NCBI RefSeq assembly: GCF_002312815.1 | Contig: NZ_NKQJ01000001.1 | Span: 372,126-436,125, forward strand | Direction: 5' to 3' | Length of the DNA stretch: 64,000 nt | Source: Agaribacterium haliotis | GTDB taxonomy: Bacteria > Pseudomonadota > Gammaproteobacteria > Pseudomonadales > Cellvibrionaceae | In this document: in pieces, positions 25,310 to 34,483 of the stretch | Position numbering within the stretch: position 1 is the stretch's first letter | How the letters are laid out: every line of letters begins with the position of its first letter | The notes under the pieces: model-generated | What the model was told of the DNA's origin: nothing | The model's database searches: none | Seen by the model: the letters and a program-made list of their open reading frames with translations, nothing else | Made by a program: the position numbers and the translations under genes

Positions 25310-27858
25310 GAAAAATCTGGGACATCCCCGGCGGCGTACACCCGGCTGAAAATAAAACTCAGAGCAACCACAGCCCAATAACAACTATTGCCCTGCCAAG
25401 CCAATTGCTTATCCCGCTGAACCAACATATTGGTGCGCCTGCCGAAGCCATTGTTGAAGTGGGTGAGCGTGTGTTAAAACACCAGCAACTGGCCAAAGCC
25501 AGCGGCTTTGTCAGCGCCGCCGTGCACGCGTCAAGCTCGGGCACCGTAACTGCCATCGAAGAGCGCCCTATTCCCCACGCTTCCGGGCTCAAAGCCCTGT
25601 GTGTGGTCATCGAATGCGATGGTGAAGATCAAAGCGCAGAGTTAACGCCACTACAAAATTGGCAAAGCATCGAAAAACCAGCGCTGATTGATTTTCTGCG
25701 CAATCAAGGCATTGCCGGCATGGGCGGCGCAGGTTTTCCAACGGCGGTAAAAATGCAGCCGCGCGCCGATCAACACATCGACACGCTGATTTTAAACGGC
25801 ACCGAATGCGAACCCTATATCACCGCCGACGATAGGCTAATGCGCGAAAAAGCCGACGAAATTGTCGCCGGCATGAAGATACTTGCGCACTTGCTTGGCG
25901 AGCCCAACAAAAAAATCATCGGCATTGAAGACAATAAAGCCGAAGCTTTTGCCGCAGTTAAAAAAGCGGCCAAAGGCAGCGATATCGAAGTGGTGATGTT
26001 TCCCACCAAGTACCCAAGTGGCGGCGAAAAACAGCTGATTCAAATTCTTACCGGCAAGGAAGTACCCAGTGCCGGCATTCCCGCCGACATCGGCATCGTG
26101 GTGCAAAACGTTGGCACCGCACGCGCGGTTTATCGCGCAGTTGAGCACGGCGAAAGCCTTATCGAACGCGTAACAACCGTGGTAGGCCAGAGCCTTGGTA
26201 CACAACAAAATATCTGGGCGCGCATCGGCACACCCGTTAGCCACATACTTGCCGAGCACCAGTGGCAGCAACAAGATTGCGCCCAGTTAATTTTTGGCGG
26301 GCCAATGATGGGTTTTGCAATGCAAAATCAAGAAGTGCCCATCATTTTGACCACCAACTGTGTATTGGCGCCGAGCCGCGAAGAAATGCCCGAGCCCGAG
26401 CCTCAGCAGGCCTGTATACGCTGTGGCTTGTGTGCTGAAGCTTGCCCCGCCAGCTTGCTGCCCCAACAGCTTTATTGGTATAGCCGCAGCGAAGATTTTG
26501 AGCGCCTGCAAAGCCACAATTTGTTTGATTGTATTGAGTGCGGTGCCTGCTCGTTTGTGTGCCCGTCCAATATTCCTCTGGTGCAATACTATCGCGCCAG
26601 CAAAGGCGCTATTCGCCACCACGAACAGGAAAAACAAAAAGCCGAACACAGCCGCCAGCGTTTTGAGTTTCGCAAAGCGCGGCTCGAAAAGGCCGAAGCT
26701 GAAAAAGAAGCCAAGCGCCTGGCTCGAAAAAAGGCGGCAGAAGAAGCTAAAGCCAAAGCTGCATCGGCGCCAGCAGCTGCAGCTACACCTACAAAAACAA
26801 CAAAGCCCGCTGCGATGGAAGCTGCAGCACATAATGATGAAGCCTTAGCCAAAACGCAGAAAAAACTCGAGCGCGCGTTAAGCAGTGCCGAAAGCAGGCT
26901 AGAGCGCGCGCAAAAAGCGCTAGCTGATGCCCAGAGCGAAGGTCTGGAGCAAACACGCCTCGACAGTTTAAGCGCGCGCATTAAAGATGCTGAAAACAAA
27001 GTTCAGGATGCACAAAAACGCCTGCAGGAAAATACTGCCAGCAATAACAACAAAGCGGCCAGCGCTACTGACTCACCAATGCCAAGCGCCGAAATGCCAA
27101 GCGCCGAAGAGTTGAGCAAAAACCGAAAAAAACTTGAGCGAGCCTTAAGCAGTGCCGAAAGCAGGCTCGAGCGCGCCAACAAAGCATTAAACGATGCAAG
27201 CAGCGAAGGCCTGGAGCAAAGCCGCCTCGACACATTGGCCGCACGCGTCAAAGACGCCGAAGCCAAGGCGCTTGAGGCCAAACAAAAACTAGACATATTT
27301 GAAAGCAGCGCAAAAGCGCAAGCACAGAACGATACAAACGCGCCCGCAGACAACGGCGCCAATAAAATAAAAAACAAACTCAATAGCAGCAGCAAAGAAA
27401 AAATTGAGCAAAGCATCAACACCCTGGAAAAGCGCCTGGCCACAGCCAAACAAAAAGCGGCTGACGCTGAAGCCTCTGGTGCGGCCACACTCGAGGCGCT
27501 GCGCCTGGGTGTCACAAAGCTCGAAGAGAAACTTGAGCTGAATAAAAAAGAGCTGGCAGAACTTAACAGCTCTACCACCAGCCAAGATTCAAAAGAGGCC
27601 CTTAACCAGGAAACTAACGCGGCCGACGCAGCCATCGCCAAAGCCCAGGCCCGCGCGCAGGAACTGGCCGCGATGAGCGACGATGAAAAAGCCAAAGCCC
27701 AGCTTGAATCGTTAAAAAAACGCCTGGAAAAAGCCCGCGCCCGACTAACAAAAGCCGAGGCCGACAACGATGACAACATCGATGCGTTTCGCGCCGGGGT
27801 AGAAAAACTCGAGGCCAAACTCGAAAACCAGCTCGCGGCCGCGCAGGAGAACAACTAA
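25306..27858 (+). CDS. rsxC: Electron transport complex subunit RsxC (RnfC) with long coiled-coil tail
   Basis: Peripheral subunit that binds NADH, FMN and two [4Fe-4S] clusters. The core (about residues 1-455) shows [16 protein letters not shown], the nucleotide-binding region and two cluster motifs, [17 protein letters not shown] and [17 protein letters not shown]. The remaining 390 residues are Ala-, Lys- and Glu-rich coiled coil with four degenerate repeats of about 50-60 residues (near 516, 606, 700 and 795), each built around [16 protein letters not shown] or a variant. At 850 residues it is longer than the E. coli protein. The start is a GTG overlapping the rsxB stop. The tail is charged and likely elongated; its role is unknown. 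Confidence 0.96.
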   Translation: MRKIWDIPGGVHPAENKTQSNHSPITTIALPSQLLIPLNQHIGAPAEAIVEVGERVLKHQQLAKASGFVSAAVHASSSGTVTAIEERPIPHASGLKALCVVIECDGEDQSAELTPLQNWQSIEKPALIDFLRNQGIAGMGGAGFPTAVKMQPRADQHIDTLILNGTECEPYITADDRLMREKADEIVAGMKILAHLLGEPNKKIIGIEDNKAEAFAAVKKAAKGSDIEVVMFPTKYPSGGEKQLIQILTGKEVPSAGIPADIGIVVQNVGTARAVYRAVEHGESLIERVTTVVGQSLGTQQNIWARIGTPVSHILAEHQWQQQDCAQLIFGGPMMGFAMQNQEVPIILTTNCVLAPSREEMPEPEPQQACIRCGLCAEACPASLLPQQLYWYSRSEDFERLQSHNLFDCIECGACSFVCPSNIPLVQYYRASKGAIRHHEQEKQKAEHSRQRFEFRKARLEKAEAEKEAKRLARKKAAEEAKAKAASAPAAAATPTKTTKPAAMEAAAHNDEALAKTQKKLERALSSAESRLERAQKALADAQSEGLEQTRLDSLSARIKDAENKVQDAQKRLQENTASNNNKAASATDSPMPSAEMPSAEELSKNRKKLERALSSAESRLERANKALNDASSEGLEQSRLDTLAARVKDAEAKALEAKQKLDIFESSAKAQAQNDTNAPADNGANKIKNKLNSSSKEKIEQSINTLEKRLATAKQKAADAEASGAATLEALRLGVTKLEEKLELNKKELAELNSSTTSQDSKEALNQETNAADAAIAKAQARAQELAAMSDDEKAKAQLESLKKRLEKARARLTKAEADNDDNIDAFRAGVEKLEAKLENQLAAAQENN

Positions 27859-28940
27859 TGTCGTTTATGAAACAACAGAGCTCGCCTCACGCTCACAGTG
27901 CTCGACTGGCCACCAGCAACAATGTTATGCAGCAAGTACTGCTGGCAACGGTGCCGGGCATTGTTGCGCTGAGCTGGAACTTCGGCCCCGGCACGCTGAT
28001 TAATATCGTGCTTTGCAGCCTGTTTTGCCTCAGCTTTGAAGCAGCATTTTTAAAACTGCGTGGGCGCAATGCACTTTTTTATATTAAAGATTGCAGTGCC
28101 TTAGTGACGGCGTTTTTACTAGGCATCGCCCTACCCGCGTACGCGCCGTGGTGGTTATTAGTTGTCGGCTGCTTTTTTGCCATTGTCGTGGCCAAACAGC
28201 TCTATGGCGGTTTGGGTTACAACCCATTTAACCCGGCCATGGTTGCCTACGTTGTATTGCTAATTAGCTTCCCGGTTGAAATGACTCGCTGGGCCCTAGA
28301 CGCCGGCACACTTAGCAGTTTAAGTGGTGTTGATGCCGCGCTGCCAAACCTTAGCCAAGCTCTGCAACTTGTATTTACCGGGCACGCACCAAGTTTAGCC
28401 GATGGCTGGACAGCAGCCACACCTCTCGATGTTGTCAAACAAAGCCAGGGTTTGACTCTGGATCAGCTTTATCAAAACCAGGCGATCTTTAATTCGGCCG
28501 TGTTTGCCGGCGGTGGCTGGGAATGGGTAAATATCGCATTTTTATTAGGTGGCCTTTATCTACTCTATAAAGGTGTATTTACCTGGCATGCACCGGTGGC
28601 GATGCTTGTGAGCTTGCTGTTATTGTCGGCACTGTTTTACGACGGCGGCAGCAGCGCAAGTAAAGGCTCACCGCTGTTTCATTTATTCAGTGGTGCCACC
28701 ATGTTTGGTGCTTTTTTTATTGTAACCGACCCGGTCAGTTCGGCCGTCAGTACAAAAGGCAGGCTGATTTACGGCGCCTGCATCGGGGCTTTGGTGTTTG
28801 TGATTCGCGCCTGGGGCAACTACCCCGATGCCGTTGCTTTTGCCGTGCTGCTGATGAATTTTGCCGCACCGTTTATTGACTACTACACCCTGCCCCGCAC
28901 CTACGGCCATAAAAAAGCGCAAAGCGGGAGGGTGAAATAA
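27858..28940 (+). CDS. rsxD: Electron transport complex subunit RsxD (RnfD)
   Basis: Membrane subunit of 360 residues related to NqrB, with about ten membrane helices. It carries covalently bound FMN on a threonine; the likely site is in DGWTAATPLDVV, which fits the S/T-x-A-T pattern used by the flavin transferase ApbE. Also conserved are GYNPFNPAMVAYVVLLISFP and FFIVTDPVSSAVSTKG. It starts on the last base of the rsxC stop and ends on the first base of the rsxG start. The flavin attachment is known for the family and inferred here. Confidence 0.96.
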   Translation: MSFMKQQSSPHAHSARLATSNNVMQQVLLATVPGIVALSWNFGPGTLINIVLCSLFCLSFEAAFLKLRGRNALFYIKDCSALVTAFLLGIALPAYAPWWLLVVGCFFAIVVAKQLYGGLGYNPFNPAMVAYVVLLISFPVEMTRWALDAGTLSSLSGVDAALPNLSQALQLVFTGHAPSLADGWTAATPLDVVKQSQGLTLDQLYQNQAIFNSAVFAGGGWEWVNIAFLLGGLYLLYKGVFTWHAPVAMLVSLLLLSALFYDGGSSASKGSPLFHLFSGATMFGAFFIVTDPVSSAVSTKGRLIYGACIGALVFVIRAWGNYPDAVAFAVLLMNFAAPFIDYYTLPRTYGHKKAQSGRVK

Positions 28941-29581
28941 TGCTCGGTCAATCTATCGCCCGCAACAGCCTAATACTTGCCGTGTTTGCTTTTGTTACCG
29001 CAGGCACCTTAGCCTGGATACATAAAAGCACCGAAACACGCATTGCCGAACAGGAAAAACGTGCTGCGGAGAAAGCCCTGTTAGAGATACTCAGCGCCGA
29101 TCAATTTGACAACGACTTGCTCGCCACAACCTGGACCTTAACCCATAAACAGCAACAAGAACTGAACCTGCACAAGGCAGAGAAAGTTCATATCGCCAGC
29201 AAGGCCGGGCGAGCAGTTGCACTGATTATCCCCGCCATTGCTCCAGATGGTTACAGTGGCGATATTAAACTGCTTGTTGGCGTAAAAATGGATGGCAGCT
29301 TAAGTGGCGTGCGAGTACTCGCTCACAAAGAAACCCCCGGGCTCGGTGATAAAGTCGAAACAAAAAAAAGCGACTGGATACTTAAGTTCAAAAATTTAAG
29401 CTTAATAAAGCCCAAGGCCGAACTGTGGTCAGTAAAAAAAGATGGCGGTTATTTTGATCAATTTACCGGCGCTACCATCACTCCGCGAGCCGTCGTTAAA
29501 CAAAGCAAAGCCGTCTTGGAGTTTTTTGCCAAACACAAAGAGCAAATCTTAGCCAGCCAAAACCTCGAGGCGACGGAGTAA
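28940..29581 (+). CDS. rsxG: Electron transport complex subunit RsxG (RnfG), FMN-binding
   Basis: Subunit of 213 residues with one N-terminal membrane helix ([18 protein letters not shown]) and a periplasmic FMN-binding domain. The covalent flavin threonine is expected in [12 protein letters not shown], the classical S/T-G-A-T motif. [14 protein letters not shown] is the other conserved family stretch. It overlaps rsxD by one base and precedes rsxE by four bases. Confidence 0.96.
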   Translation: MLGQSIARNSLILAVFAFVTAGTLAWIHKSTETRIAEQEKRAAEKALLEILSADQFDNDLLATTWTLTHKQQQELNLHKAEKVHIASKAGRAVALIIPAIAPDGYSGDIKLLVGVKMDGSLSGVRVLAHKETPGLGDKVETKKSDWILKFKNLSLIKPKAELWSVKKDGGYFDQFTGATITPRAVVKQSKAVLEFFAKHKEQILASQNLEATE

Positions 29582-29585
29582 TAGC

Positions 29586-30293
29586 ATGAGTGAATACAAA
29601 GAACTCAGCCTCAACGGCTTGTGGAAAAACAATCCGGCCCTGGTGCAACTGCTTGGCCTTTGCCCGCTGCTCGCGGTCACCGGCTCGGTGGTTAACGCGC
29701 TCGGACTCGGCCTTGCCACAATGGCGGTGTTAATCGGTTCCAATATCGCCGTTAGCCTGATTCGAAATGCCGTAAGCGACGCGATCCGCTTGCCCGCTTT
29801 TGTAATGATTATCGCAAGCTTCACCACCGGTACCGAGCTGCTTATGCAAGCGTTCACTTACGAGCTCTACCAAATACTGGGTATTTTTATTCCGCTAATT
29901 GTTACCAACTGTGCAATTCTTGGCCGCGCAGATGCCTATGCAAGTAAGAACTCACTTTTGCCATCGGCATTTGACGGCCTGATGATGGGCCTGGGTTTTA
30001 TGTTGGTATTATTAGCCATTGGTGCAATACGCGAAGTTTTAGGCGCAGGCAGCTTGTTTGCAAATATGGACTTACTTTTTGGCGCAAGCGCAAGCTCTTG
30101 GGAACTGCAGCTCTTTGGTGCGAACTACAAAGGTTTTCTTGTTGCAGTATTGCCACCCGGTGCTTTTTTAGTCACAGGGTTGCTTATCGCCATTAAAAAC
30201 GGTGTTGATACGTATATCGAAAAACGGGCCGCCGCCAACAAAGTACTGGTTAAGGGCTCCAAGAGAGTTCGAACAACCGGCAATGTGGCTTAG
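29586..30293 (+). CDS. rsxE: Electron transport complex subunit RsxE (RnfE)
   Basis: Integral membrane partner of RsxA, 235 residues with six membrane helices. It shows [17 protein letters not shown] and [17 protein letters not shown], the pair of cysteine-bearing segments that with RsxA coordinate an intramembrane cluster. It is the last gene of the operon. In many gammaproteobacteria nth follows rsxE; here there is no nth, and transcription appears to stop at the hairpin at 30392-30421. Confidence 0.96.
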   Translation: MSEYKELSLNGLWKNNPALVQLLGLCPLLAVTGSVVNALGLGLATMAVLIGSNIAVSLIRNAVSDAIRLPAFVMIIASFTTGTELLMQAFTYELYQILGIFIPLIVTNCAILGRADAYASKNSLLPSAFDGLMMGLGFMLVLLAIGAIREVLGAGSLFANMDLLFGASASSWELQLFGANYKGFLVAVLPPGAFLVTGLLIAIKNGVDTYIEKRAAANKVLVKGSKRVRTTGNVA

Positions 30294-30391
30294 GGTGTGT
30301 TTTGTACCTAAGCCAAAGCGCTTTGGGAGGCTAATACCAAGCCTCTGAAAAACAATCCCCCAAAAAAAGCCCCTGAAAAAGAAGCGCTTAA

Positions 30392-30421
30392 AAATAAAGC
30401 CAGCATTGGCTGGCTTTATTT
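30392..30421. terminator. Bidirectional terminator between rsxE and the lipase gene
   Basis: AAATAAAGCCAG and CTGGCTTTATTT form a perfect 12-bp stem around CATTGG. It lies 100 bp after rsxE and 50 bp after the convergent lipase stop, so it can serve both. Confidence 0.75.
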
Positions 30422-30470
30422 AAACAGCATTTACTTCACGCCGACTGGTACGTCGACGGCCTCTTGTCAA

Positions 30471-31634
30471 TCAAACAAAACGCATCGCCTGGCGGGCATT
30501 ACTATTGGCGCGGTTATCAAGAGAGATAAGCACGCTGCGAATAATGCTGCGGTCCAGCTCGTCTTCCGATTTGGGCTCTTTCATACCCAAAGCTCGACTT
30601 AGTTTGGCAACAAATAACAGTACCCACTGCGCAGCGCGGCTGAGCACATTGGCGCCTTGCAAAAATAAATACGCTATTTTATCCGCAAACGTAAACGCAC
30701 CGATCATTAGCGACTGCAGAGAATACAAAGCTGCAACACTTATTTTTCGCACCACAAAAATCAGTGCGGCTTCACACCAGCGCCAGAAAACATGACTGTT
30801 CAGATCAACCGGTGAGCGAGACCTCAACCAATTTTCAATGGCACTTTCAAGCTGATACGGCGCTTCAACATTGTGTTTTAAATCAGCCCAGCTTTTGCCT
30901 TGCACACGCTTAATATACAAACCTATGCGATGGGCCTGCCCCGAAATTAATGCCTCGGTTGATGGAATATTTGCGCTAAAACTGTTGAGCGGCGCGTGGG
31001 TATAAGGAAACAGCGGCACCATTGGCACCGGGTCTGTATGGTGATATGCACGATTAATATTTTCCGGCCTTAAACTTTGCTCCGTGCTGCGGGCAAAACT
31101 CTCGGTACCAACACGCGGCGCACCAAAACTATAGAGTTTGACTGCTCTCCCCCCACCTTGTTTGGAAAACCAGTCGGCAGCCAAACTTGCAATCGCACCG
31201 CCCAAACTGTGGCCAATGCAGTGCACTGTTGTACCCGGCGGCGCCGAGGACAAAAAAGAGCGCAACTGATCGAGCATGCTGTTAAAGGTCTGATTAAAAC
31301 CGAGATGTATCGGCAGGCCTGTTCGTGAAAAACTTAAACCAACCCGGCCATTTGTCAGCCAATCCGCGCCCATATTGCGAAACGTCGAACCGCGAAAAAC
31401 TAAAAACAAATCACCTTGATAGGCACCACCGCCAACAGCGCAAATACCAAAAGCATCGCGGGCACGAAGTAAAACTCGGCCGCCGGTACGGGCTTTAAGC
31501 ACCTTAGCTCTAGACTGCTGGGAAAACACCCTATGCTGAAGGAAGTCGGATACCGACTTTTCGCTAGTTTCATTTATAAGGTAAACATCTCGAGCTAGCG
31601 ATGAAGCATCGCTAGGAGGCAATTCCTTTGCCAT
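30471..31634 (-). CDS. Class 3 lipase family protein with hydrophobic C-terminal region
   Basis: Alpha/beta-hydrolase of 387 residues in the fungal-type lipase_3 family. The nucleophile elbow is VHCIGHSLGGAIASLAADW, the preceding conserved stretch LVFRGSTFRNMGADWLTN, and the acid residue is probably in HHTDPVPMVPLFPYTH. There is no signal peptide. The C-terminal 110 residues contain hydrophobic segments (AALIFVVRKISVAALYSLQ and LFLQGANVLSRAAQWVLLF) that could insert in or lie along a membrane. The gene is 15 bp downstream of a small exported protein, and the pair looks like one unit. Such pairing and the lack of a signal peptide are compatible with a secreted antibacterial phospholipase and its periplasmic immunity protein, but no type VI genes are in view, so this stays a hypothesis. 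Confidence 0.75.
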   Translation of the reverse strand: MAKELPPSDASSLARDVYLINETSEKSVSDFLQHRVFSQQSRAKVLKARTGGRVLLRARDAFGICAVGGGAYQGDLFLVFRGSTFRNMGADWLTNGRVGLSFSRTGLPIHLGFNQTFNSMLDQLRSFLSSAPPGTTVHCIGHSLGGAIASLAADWFSKQGGGRAVKLYSFGAPRVGTESFARSTEQSLRPENINRAYHHTDPVPMVPLFPYTHAPLNSFSANIPSTEALISGQAHRIGLYIKRVQGKSWADLKHNVEAPYQLESAIENWLRSRSPVDLNSHVFWRWCEAALIFVVRKISVAALYSLQSLMIGAFTFADKIAYLFLQGANVLSRAAQWVLLFVAKLSRALGMKEPKSEDELDRSIIRSVLISLDNRANSNARQAMRFV

Positions 31635-31649
31635 TTCTTTCTCCTGATT

Positions 31650-32219
31650 TTAATAATTCTGAACTTCTTGATGATCCTCTGGCATGCCCTCCCAGCGACA
31701 TCGGGTTAGCATTCGTGCGGATCCACTTCCTTCGTAGTAGACCGCAACCTCAACAGCCAAGGGGTCACAAACCAACGCTCTAAGACTCTCCCCCCCAGTG
31801 TCATCCCAAAGATCATTCGAAACCTTTCCGCTATACCATATGTCAACGGGGGTATTATCGACAGAAACTGTAATCTGCTGAGTAGAGAAAAACTCCGTCA
31901 GCACATTTAGAGTAAGCTGCTTTGTATACAACGGCAGATCAAAAGAACCATTTTTATCTGTATAAAATTCCTGCAGCTCACCTTTGTCTTCATTGCCAGT
32001 CCAACGCATATGCCTTGTGATTAACGTATCCGCTAAAGGCTTACCTTGATATAGCAACACGCCCTTAAGGGGTGAGGCAATAACATATTCACTGGTTTCT
32101 TTTTTAAAAAAAGGCAAAGACATAGCAAGCTGCACATCCTTTTGGGCTGACTGGCTAAAGGCGGGAATACTTAGCGCGAAACTGCAAATAAGCAGAAAAT
32201 AACAACGCATATAATTCAT
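31650..32219 (-). CDS. Small exported protein partnered with the lipase (DUF6795-like)
   Basis: A protein of about 189 residues with a signal peptide (MRCYFLLICSFALSIPAFS, cleaved near SQSA). The middle has SPLKGVLLYQGKPLADTLI and DKNGSFDLPLYTK, the pattern of a small beta-sandwich of the carboxypeptidase-regulatory type; I believe it matches the family named DUF6795. The frame extends to a TTG at 32273, but the signal peptide makes the ATG at 32219 (or 32210) the sensible start. It precedes the lipase gene by 15 bp on the same strand. A periplasmic partner, chaperone or immunity protein for the lipase is the natural inference. It is divergent from the CsrB-type sRNA. Confidence 0.65.
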   Translation of the reverse strand: MNYMRCYFLLICSFALSIPAFSQSAQKDVQLAMSLPFFKKETSEYVIASPLKGVLLYQGKPLADTLITRHMRWTGNEDKGELQEFYTDKNGSFDLPLYTKQLTLNVLTEFFSTQQITVSVDNTPVDIWYSGKVSNDLWDDTGGESLRALVCDPLAVEVAVYYEGSGSARMLTRCRWEGMPEDHQEVQNY

Positions 32220-32341
32220 CCATGAACGATACACACACAGCTTAGACAAAAGCTTGAAAGGAAACACTGACAAAAACGCTCATATTTAGTGACATATTTG
32301 TTCATTTTATCTGTTCCGGCCAATATCGCGCATAACGCAAC

Positions 32342-32356
32342 GTCAATGTCCTACAA
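32342..32356 (+). promoter_or_regulatory. Upstream motif of sRNA 1, candidate response-regulator site
   Basis: GTCAATGTCCTACAA recurs with two changes (GTCAATGTCTCACAA) upstream of the second sRNA at 34037-34051. In both places exactly 42 bp separate it from the -10 box. GacA/UvrY/LetA regulators activate CsrB-type sRNAs from sites at this distance, so it is a candidate binding site, though it is not a good match to the known palindrome. Confidence 0.5.
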
Positions 32357-32374
32357 AATTTGCCGCTATTATCG

Positions 32375-32404
32375 TTGGCAAGGCAATAAATTAGCGTCTA
32401 CTAT
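32375..32404 (+). promoter_or_regulatory. Sigma-70 promoter of sRNA 1
   Basis: TTGGCA (32375-32380) and TACTAT (32399-32404) are spaced by 18 bp. Transcription should begin near 32411, placing the first GGA hairpin at the very 5' end. Confidence 0.65.
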
Positions 32405-32410
32405 GATTTT

Positions 32411-32584
32411 GCAAGGATGCAGTACGGAAGGACACGGAGACAGGCATGTCGAAGTGAAGGCTCAAGGATGAGCCGACGAGCAAGGATGCTCGGGGGGAAG
32501 CGCCACAGGTTGTTCACGGATGAACACCCCGTGGTAAGCTTTCAAAAAAAGGCCGCTTAGTTCGCTAAGCGGCCTTTTCTTTTT
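32411..32584 (+). ncRNA. CsrB/RsmZ-type CsrA-sequestering sRNA 1
   Basis: A non-coding transcript of about 170 nt with eight GGA motifs. Three perfect 6-bp hairpins expose GGA in tetraloops: GGCTCA-AGGA-TGAGCC (32459-32474), CGAGCA-AGGA-TGCTCG (32477-32492) and TGTTCA-CGGA-TGAACA (32511-32526). A shorter GCA-AGGA-TGC stands at the 5' end (32411-32420), and more GGA motifs lie in single-stranded links. This is the signature of RNAs that bind and sequester CsrA/RsmA. It has its own promoter and a terminator with a TTCG tetraloop (32549-32584). It lies between the lipase partner and ugd. No open frame overlaps it credibly. The exact 5' end is predicted. Confidence 0.88.
32549..32584. terminator. 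Terminator of sRNA 1, also usable by ugd
   Basis: AAGGCCGCTTAG, loop TTCG and CTAAGCGGCCTT form a perfect 12-bp stem with an A-run before and a T-rich tail after. ugd on the other strand ends 52 bp away, so it is probably shared. Confidence 0.9.
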
Positions 32585-32635
32585 ACGGAGTTTTTTAGCA
32601 GTCTTTTAGAGCCTTAGAAAGACGCTTTAGCTGCG

Positions 32636-33808
32636 TTAGTCTGAACCAAAAAGATCACGCGTATACACCTTGTCGGCAACATCGCGAATCTCATCCACCA
32701 TTCGGTTTGCGACAATCACATCACAGCTGTCTTTAAATTGCTGTAAGTCTTTAACCACTTCAGAGCGGAAAAACTCAGCCTCTTTTAGCACCGGCTCATA
32801 AATAACCACTTCGATGCCTTTGGCTTTGATACGCTTCATCACGCCCTGAATGGAGCTGGCGCGAAAATTATCGGAGCCGGCCTTCATAATTAAGCGGTAA
32901 ATACCAACGCGCTTTGGCCCACGAGAAATAATGGAATCGGCGACAAAGTCTTTGCGTGTGGTATTGGCATCAACAATCGCACGAATAAGATTATTCGGCA
33001 CATCGTTGTAGTTGGCGAGCAGCTGCTTAGTATCTTTCGGCAGGCAATAACCGCCGTAACCAAAACTCGGGTTGTTGTAGTGGCCGCCAATGCGAGGGTC
33101 CATGCCAACACCTTCAATAATTTGGCGCGAATCCAGGCCGTGGGTTTCGGCATAGGTATCCAGCTCGTTAAAATATGCAACACGCATAGCCAGGTAGGTA
33201 TTGGCAAACAGCTTAATCGCTTCGGCTTCAGTGGATTCGGTAAATAATAACGGAACCTCAGCCGCGGGTTTTTCAGCACCTTGCAGTAACAGCTGGGCAA
33301 AAGTCTCGGCGCGCTCACTGCGCTCACCAACAACAATACGCGACGGGTACAAGTTGTCGTACAGTGCGCGCCCCTCACGCAAAAATTCTGGCGAAAAAAT
33401 TACGTTTTCCGTGCCGAGATCTTCGCGAATACGAGCGGTAAAACCAACCGGAATCGTCGATTTAATAATCATCGTTGCACCCGGGTTTAAGGCGAGCACA
33501 TCTTTAATCACCGCCTCGACCGAACGAGTATTAAAATAATCTGTTTCTGGGTCGTAATCTGTTGGCGTTGCGATAATGACAAAACTGGCGTCTTTGTAGG
33601 CAAGCTCTTTGTCCGTCGTCGCCACCAGGTTCAGCTCTTTGTTGGCGAGATAGTCTTCAAGCTCACGGTCTTCAATTGGCGACTTGCGCTGATTGATCAG
33701 CTCTACCTTGTCTTCAATGATGTCGAGCGCGACAACTTCATTGTTCTGGGCCAGTAATACAGCATTGGACAGGCCGACATAGCCCGTACCGGCAACGGCA
33801 ATCTTCAT
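32636..33808 (-). CDS. ugd: UDP-glucose 6-dehydrogenase
   Basis: Oxidises UDP-glucose to UDP-glucuronate with two NAD+. The 390 residues match the short bacterial form. The Rossmann motif is [19 protein letters not shown], and the catalytic cysteine lies in [16 protein letters not shown]. Lys and Asn of the active site are in [20 protein letters not shown]. It is flanked on both sides by CsrB-type sRNAs on the opposite strand. The ATG at 33808 has a plausible -10 (TATAAA) about 35 bp upstream. The product could feed exopolysaccharide or lipopolysaccharide; a UDP-glucuronate epimerase scrap at 43.2 kb suggests the cell once used it further. Confidence 0.96.
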   Translation of the reverse strand: MKIAVAGTGYVGLSNAVLLAQNNEVVALDIIEDKVELINQRKSPIEDRELEDYLANKELNLVATTDKELAYKDASFVIIATPTDYDPETDYFNTRSVEAVIKDVLALNPGATMIIKSTIPVGFTARIREDLGTENVIFSPEFLREGRALYDNLYPSRIVVGERSERAETFAQLLLQGAEKPAAEVPLLFTESTEAEAIKLFANTYLAMRVAYFNELDTYAETHGLDSRQIIEGVGMDPRIGGHYNNPSFGYGGYCLPKDTKQLLANYNDVPNNLIRAIVDANTTRKDFVADSIISRGPKRVGIYRLIMKAGSDNFRASSIQGVMKRIKAKGIEVVIYEPVLKEAEFFRSEVVKDLQQFKDSCDVIVANRMVDEIRDVADKVYTRDLFGSD

Positions 33809-34036
33809 TTACATATCCATAGTAGGTTTATACTCGAGTTGGCGATTTTACACCATAAATCCAAGCTTTTAAGCTCCTTTTTGCGCCGGTTTGTGCTTGT
33901 ATTGTCGAAGCTTTGTGCCAGCCGCCCTATCAGCTTGCGCGTTTTCTAAGCGCCTACGCTCTCCCAAGCAAGGCCCAGCTACCCAGTTAACTGGAGCCTT
34001 TGCGGGGCAAACACCGTTTTGCCTACAGCCTTTATG
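33809..34036. other. Gap between ugd and the regulatory region of sRNA 2
   Basis: A gap of 228 bp with the ugd promoter on its left side. It contains a perfect 12-bp palindrome, CCAGTTAACTGG (33983-33994), of unknown meaning. No gene is supported here. Confidence 0.4.
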
Positions 34037-34099
34037 GTCAATGTCTCACAAGCTTTTAGGTGATTTGCCGTAGTTTGCATTGGGTGAGAGCACTAATAT
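34037..34099 (+). promoter_or_regulatory. Promoter region of sRNA 2 with shared upstream motif
   Basis: The motif GTCAATGTCTCACAA (34037-34051) is followed after 42 bp by TAATAT (34094-34099), the same spacing as at sRNA 1. The -35 region is poor at the matching position, as expected for an activator-dependent promoter. An alternative pair is TTGCAT (34075-34080) with TATAAG (34097-34102). Confidence 0.55.
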
Positions 34100-34104
34100 A
34101 AGCG

Positions 34105-34324
34105 CCATAGGGATATGGAACGGAAGCATGAACTGCCACGGACACGGGCATTAAGGACTCATCCTAAGGAAGGATGTAGGGAACGCAGTCGGCCAGGAAG
34201 GTCAAAGGAAGCGACAATTAGCTTAAATCTACACTGGACGTAGGTTGTTAGAAGCAAAGGGATGTACCGCCGCGAGGCGACCTTCAAAAAAGCCATTGGG
34301 GAAATTCAATGGCTTTTTTGTTTT
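34105..34324 (+). ncRNA. CsrB/RsmZ-type CsrA-sequestering sRNA 2
   Basis: A non-coding transcript of about 220 nt with 12 GGA motifs plus one in the terminator loop. Hairpins that present GGA include CCAT-AGGGAT-ATGG (34105-34118), CATCCT-AAGGA-AGGATG (34160-34176), GGCC-AGGAA-GGTC and CTAC-ACTGGAC-GTAG (34229-34243). Others lie in linkers as AAGGA or ACGGA. It ends in a clean terminator. It is unrelated in primary sequence to sRNA 1 but shares its upstream motif, spacing and design, so the two are probably co-regulated, redundant antagonists of CsrA, as RsmY and RsmZ are in Pseudomonas. Confidence 0.82.
34291..34324 (+). terminator. Terminator of sRNA 2
   Basis: AGCCATTG, loop GGGAAATT and CAATGGCT, then a T-run interrupted by one G. 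An A-run precedes the stem. Confidence 0.9.
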
Positions 34325-34483
34325 CGGGTTTTGTTTTGGGGCCTTGTTTCGCCTCTCAATTCCCGCGCGCCCCCCCTCTAGCCGCCTATTCGCGGCTCCT
34401 GCCCCTTGCCTACCAATCACCCCTACTAATACGTAGGCACGCCCGGCTTTGCCCCAAGGCCAAGCAAGCGTAAACTAGCGGCC

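Noticed and set aside
27003-27854. A 283-codon open frame on the minus strand inside rsxC
   Set aside because: It mirrors the Ala/Lys/Glu-rich repeats of rsxC, is rich in Ser, Ala and Phe, and has no family motif or ribosome binding site. It is a by-product of the codon pattern.
32411-32584. Third and fourth members of the dual-GGA repeat family at the sRNA loci
   Set aside because: The sRNAs have many GGA loops but lack the fixed two-hairpin core and the enclosing long arms; they are classical CsrB-type RNAs.
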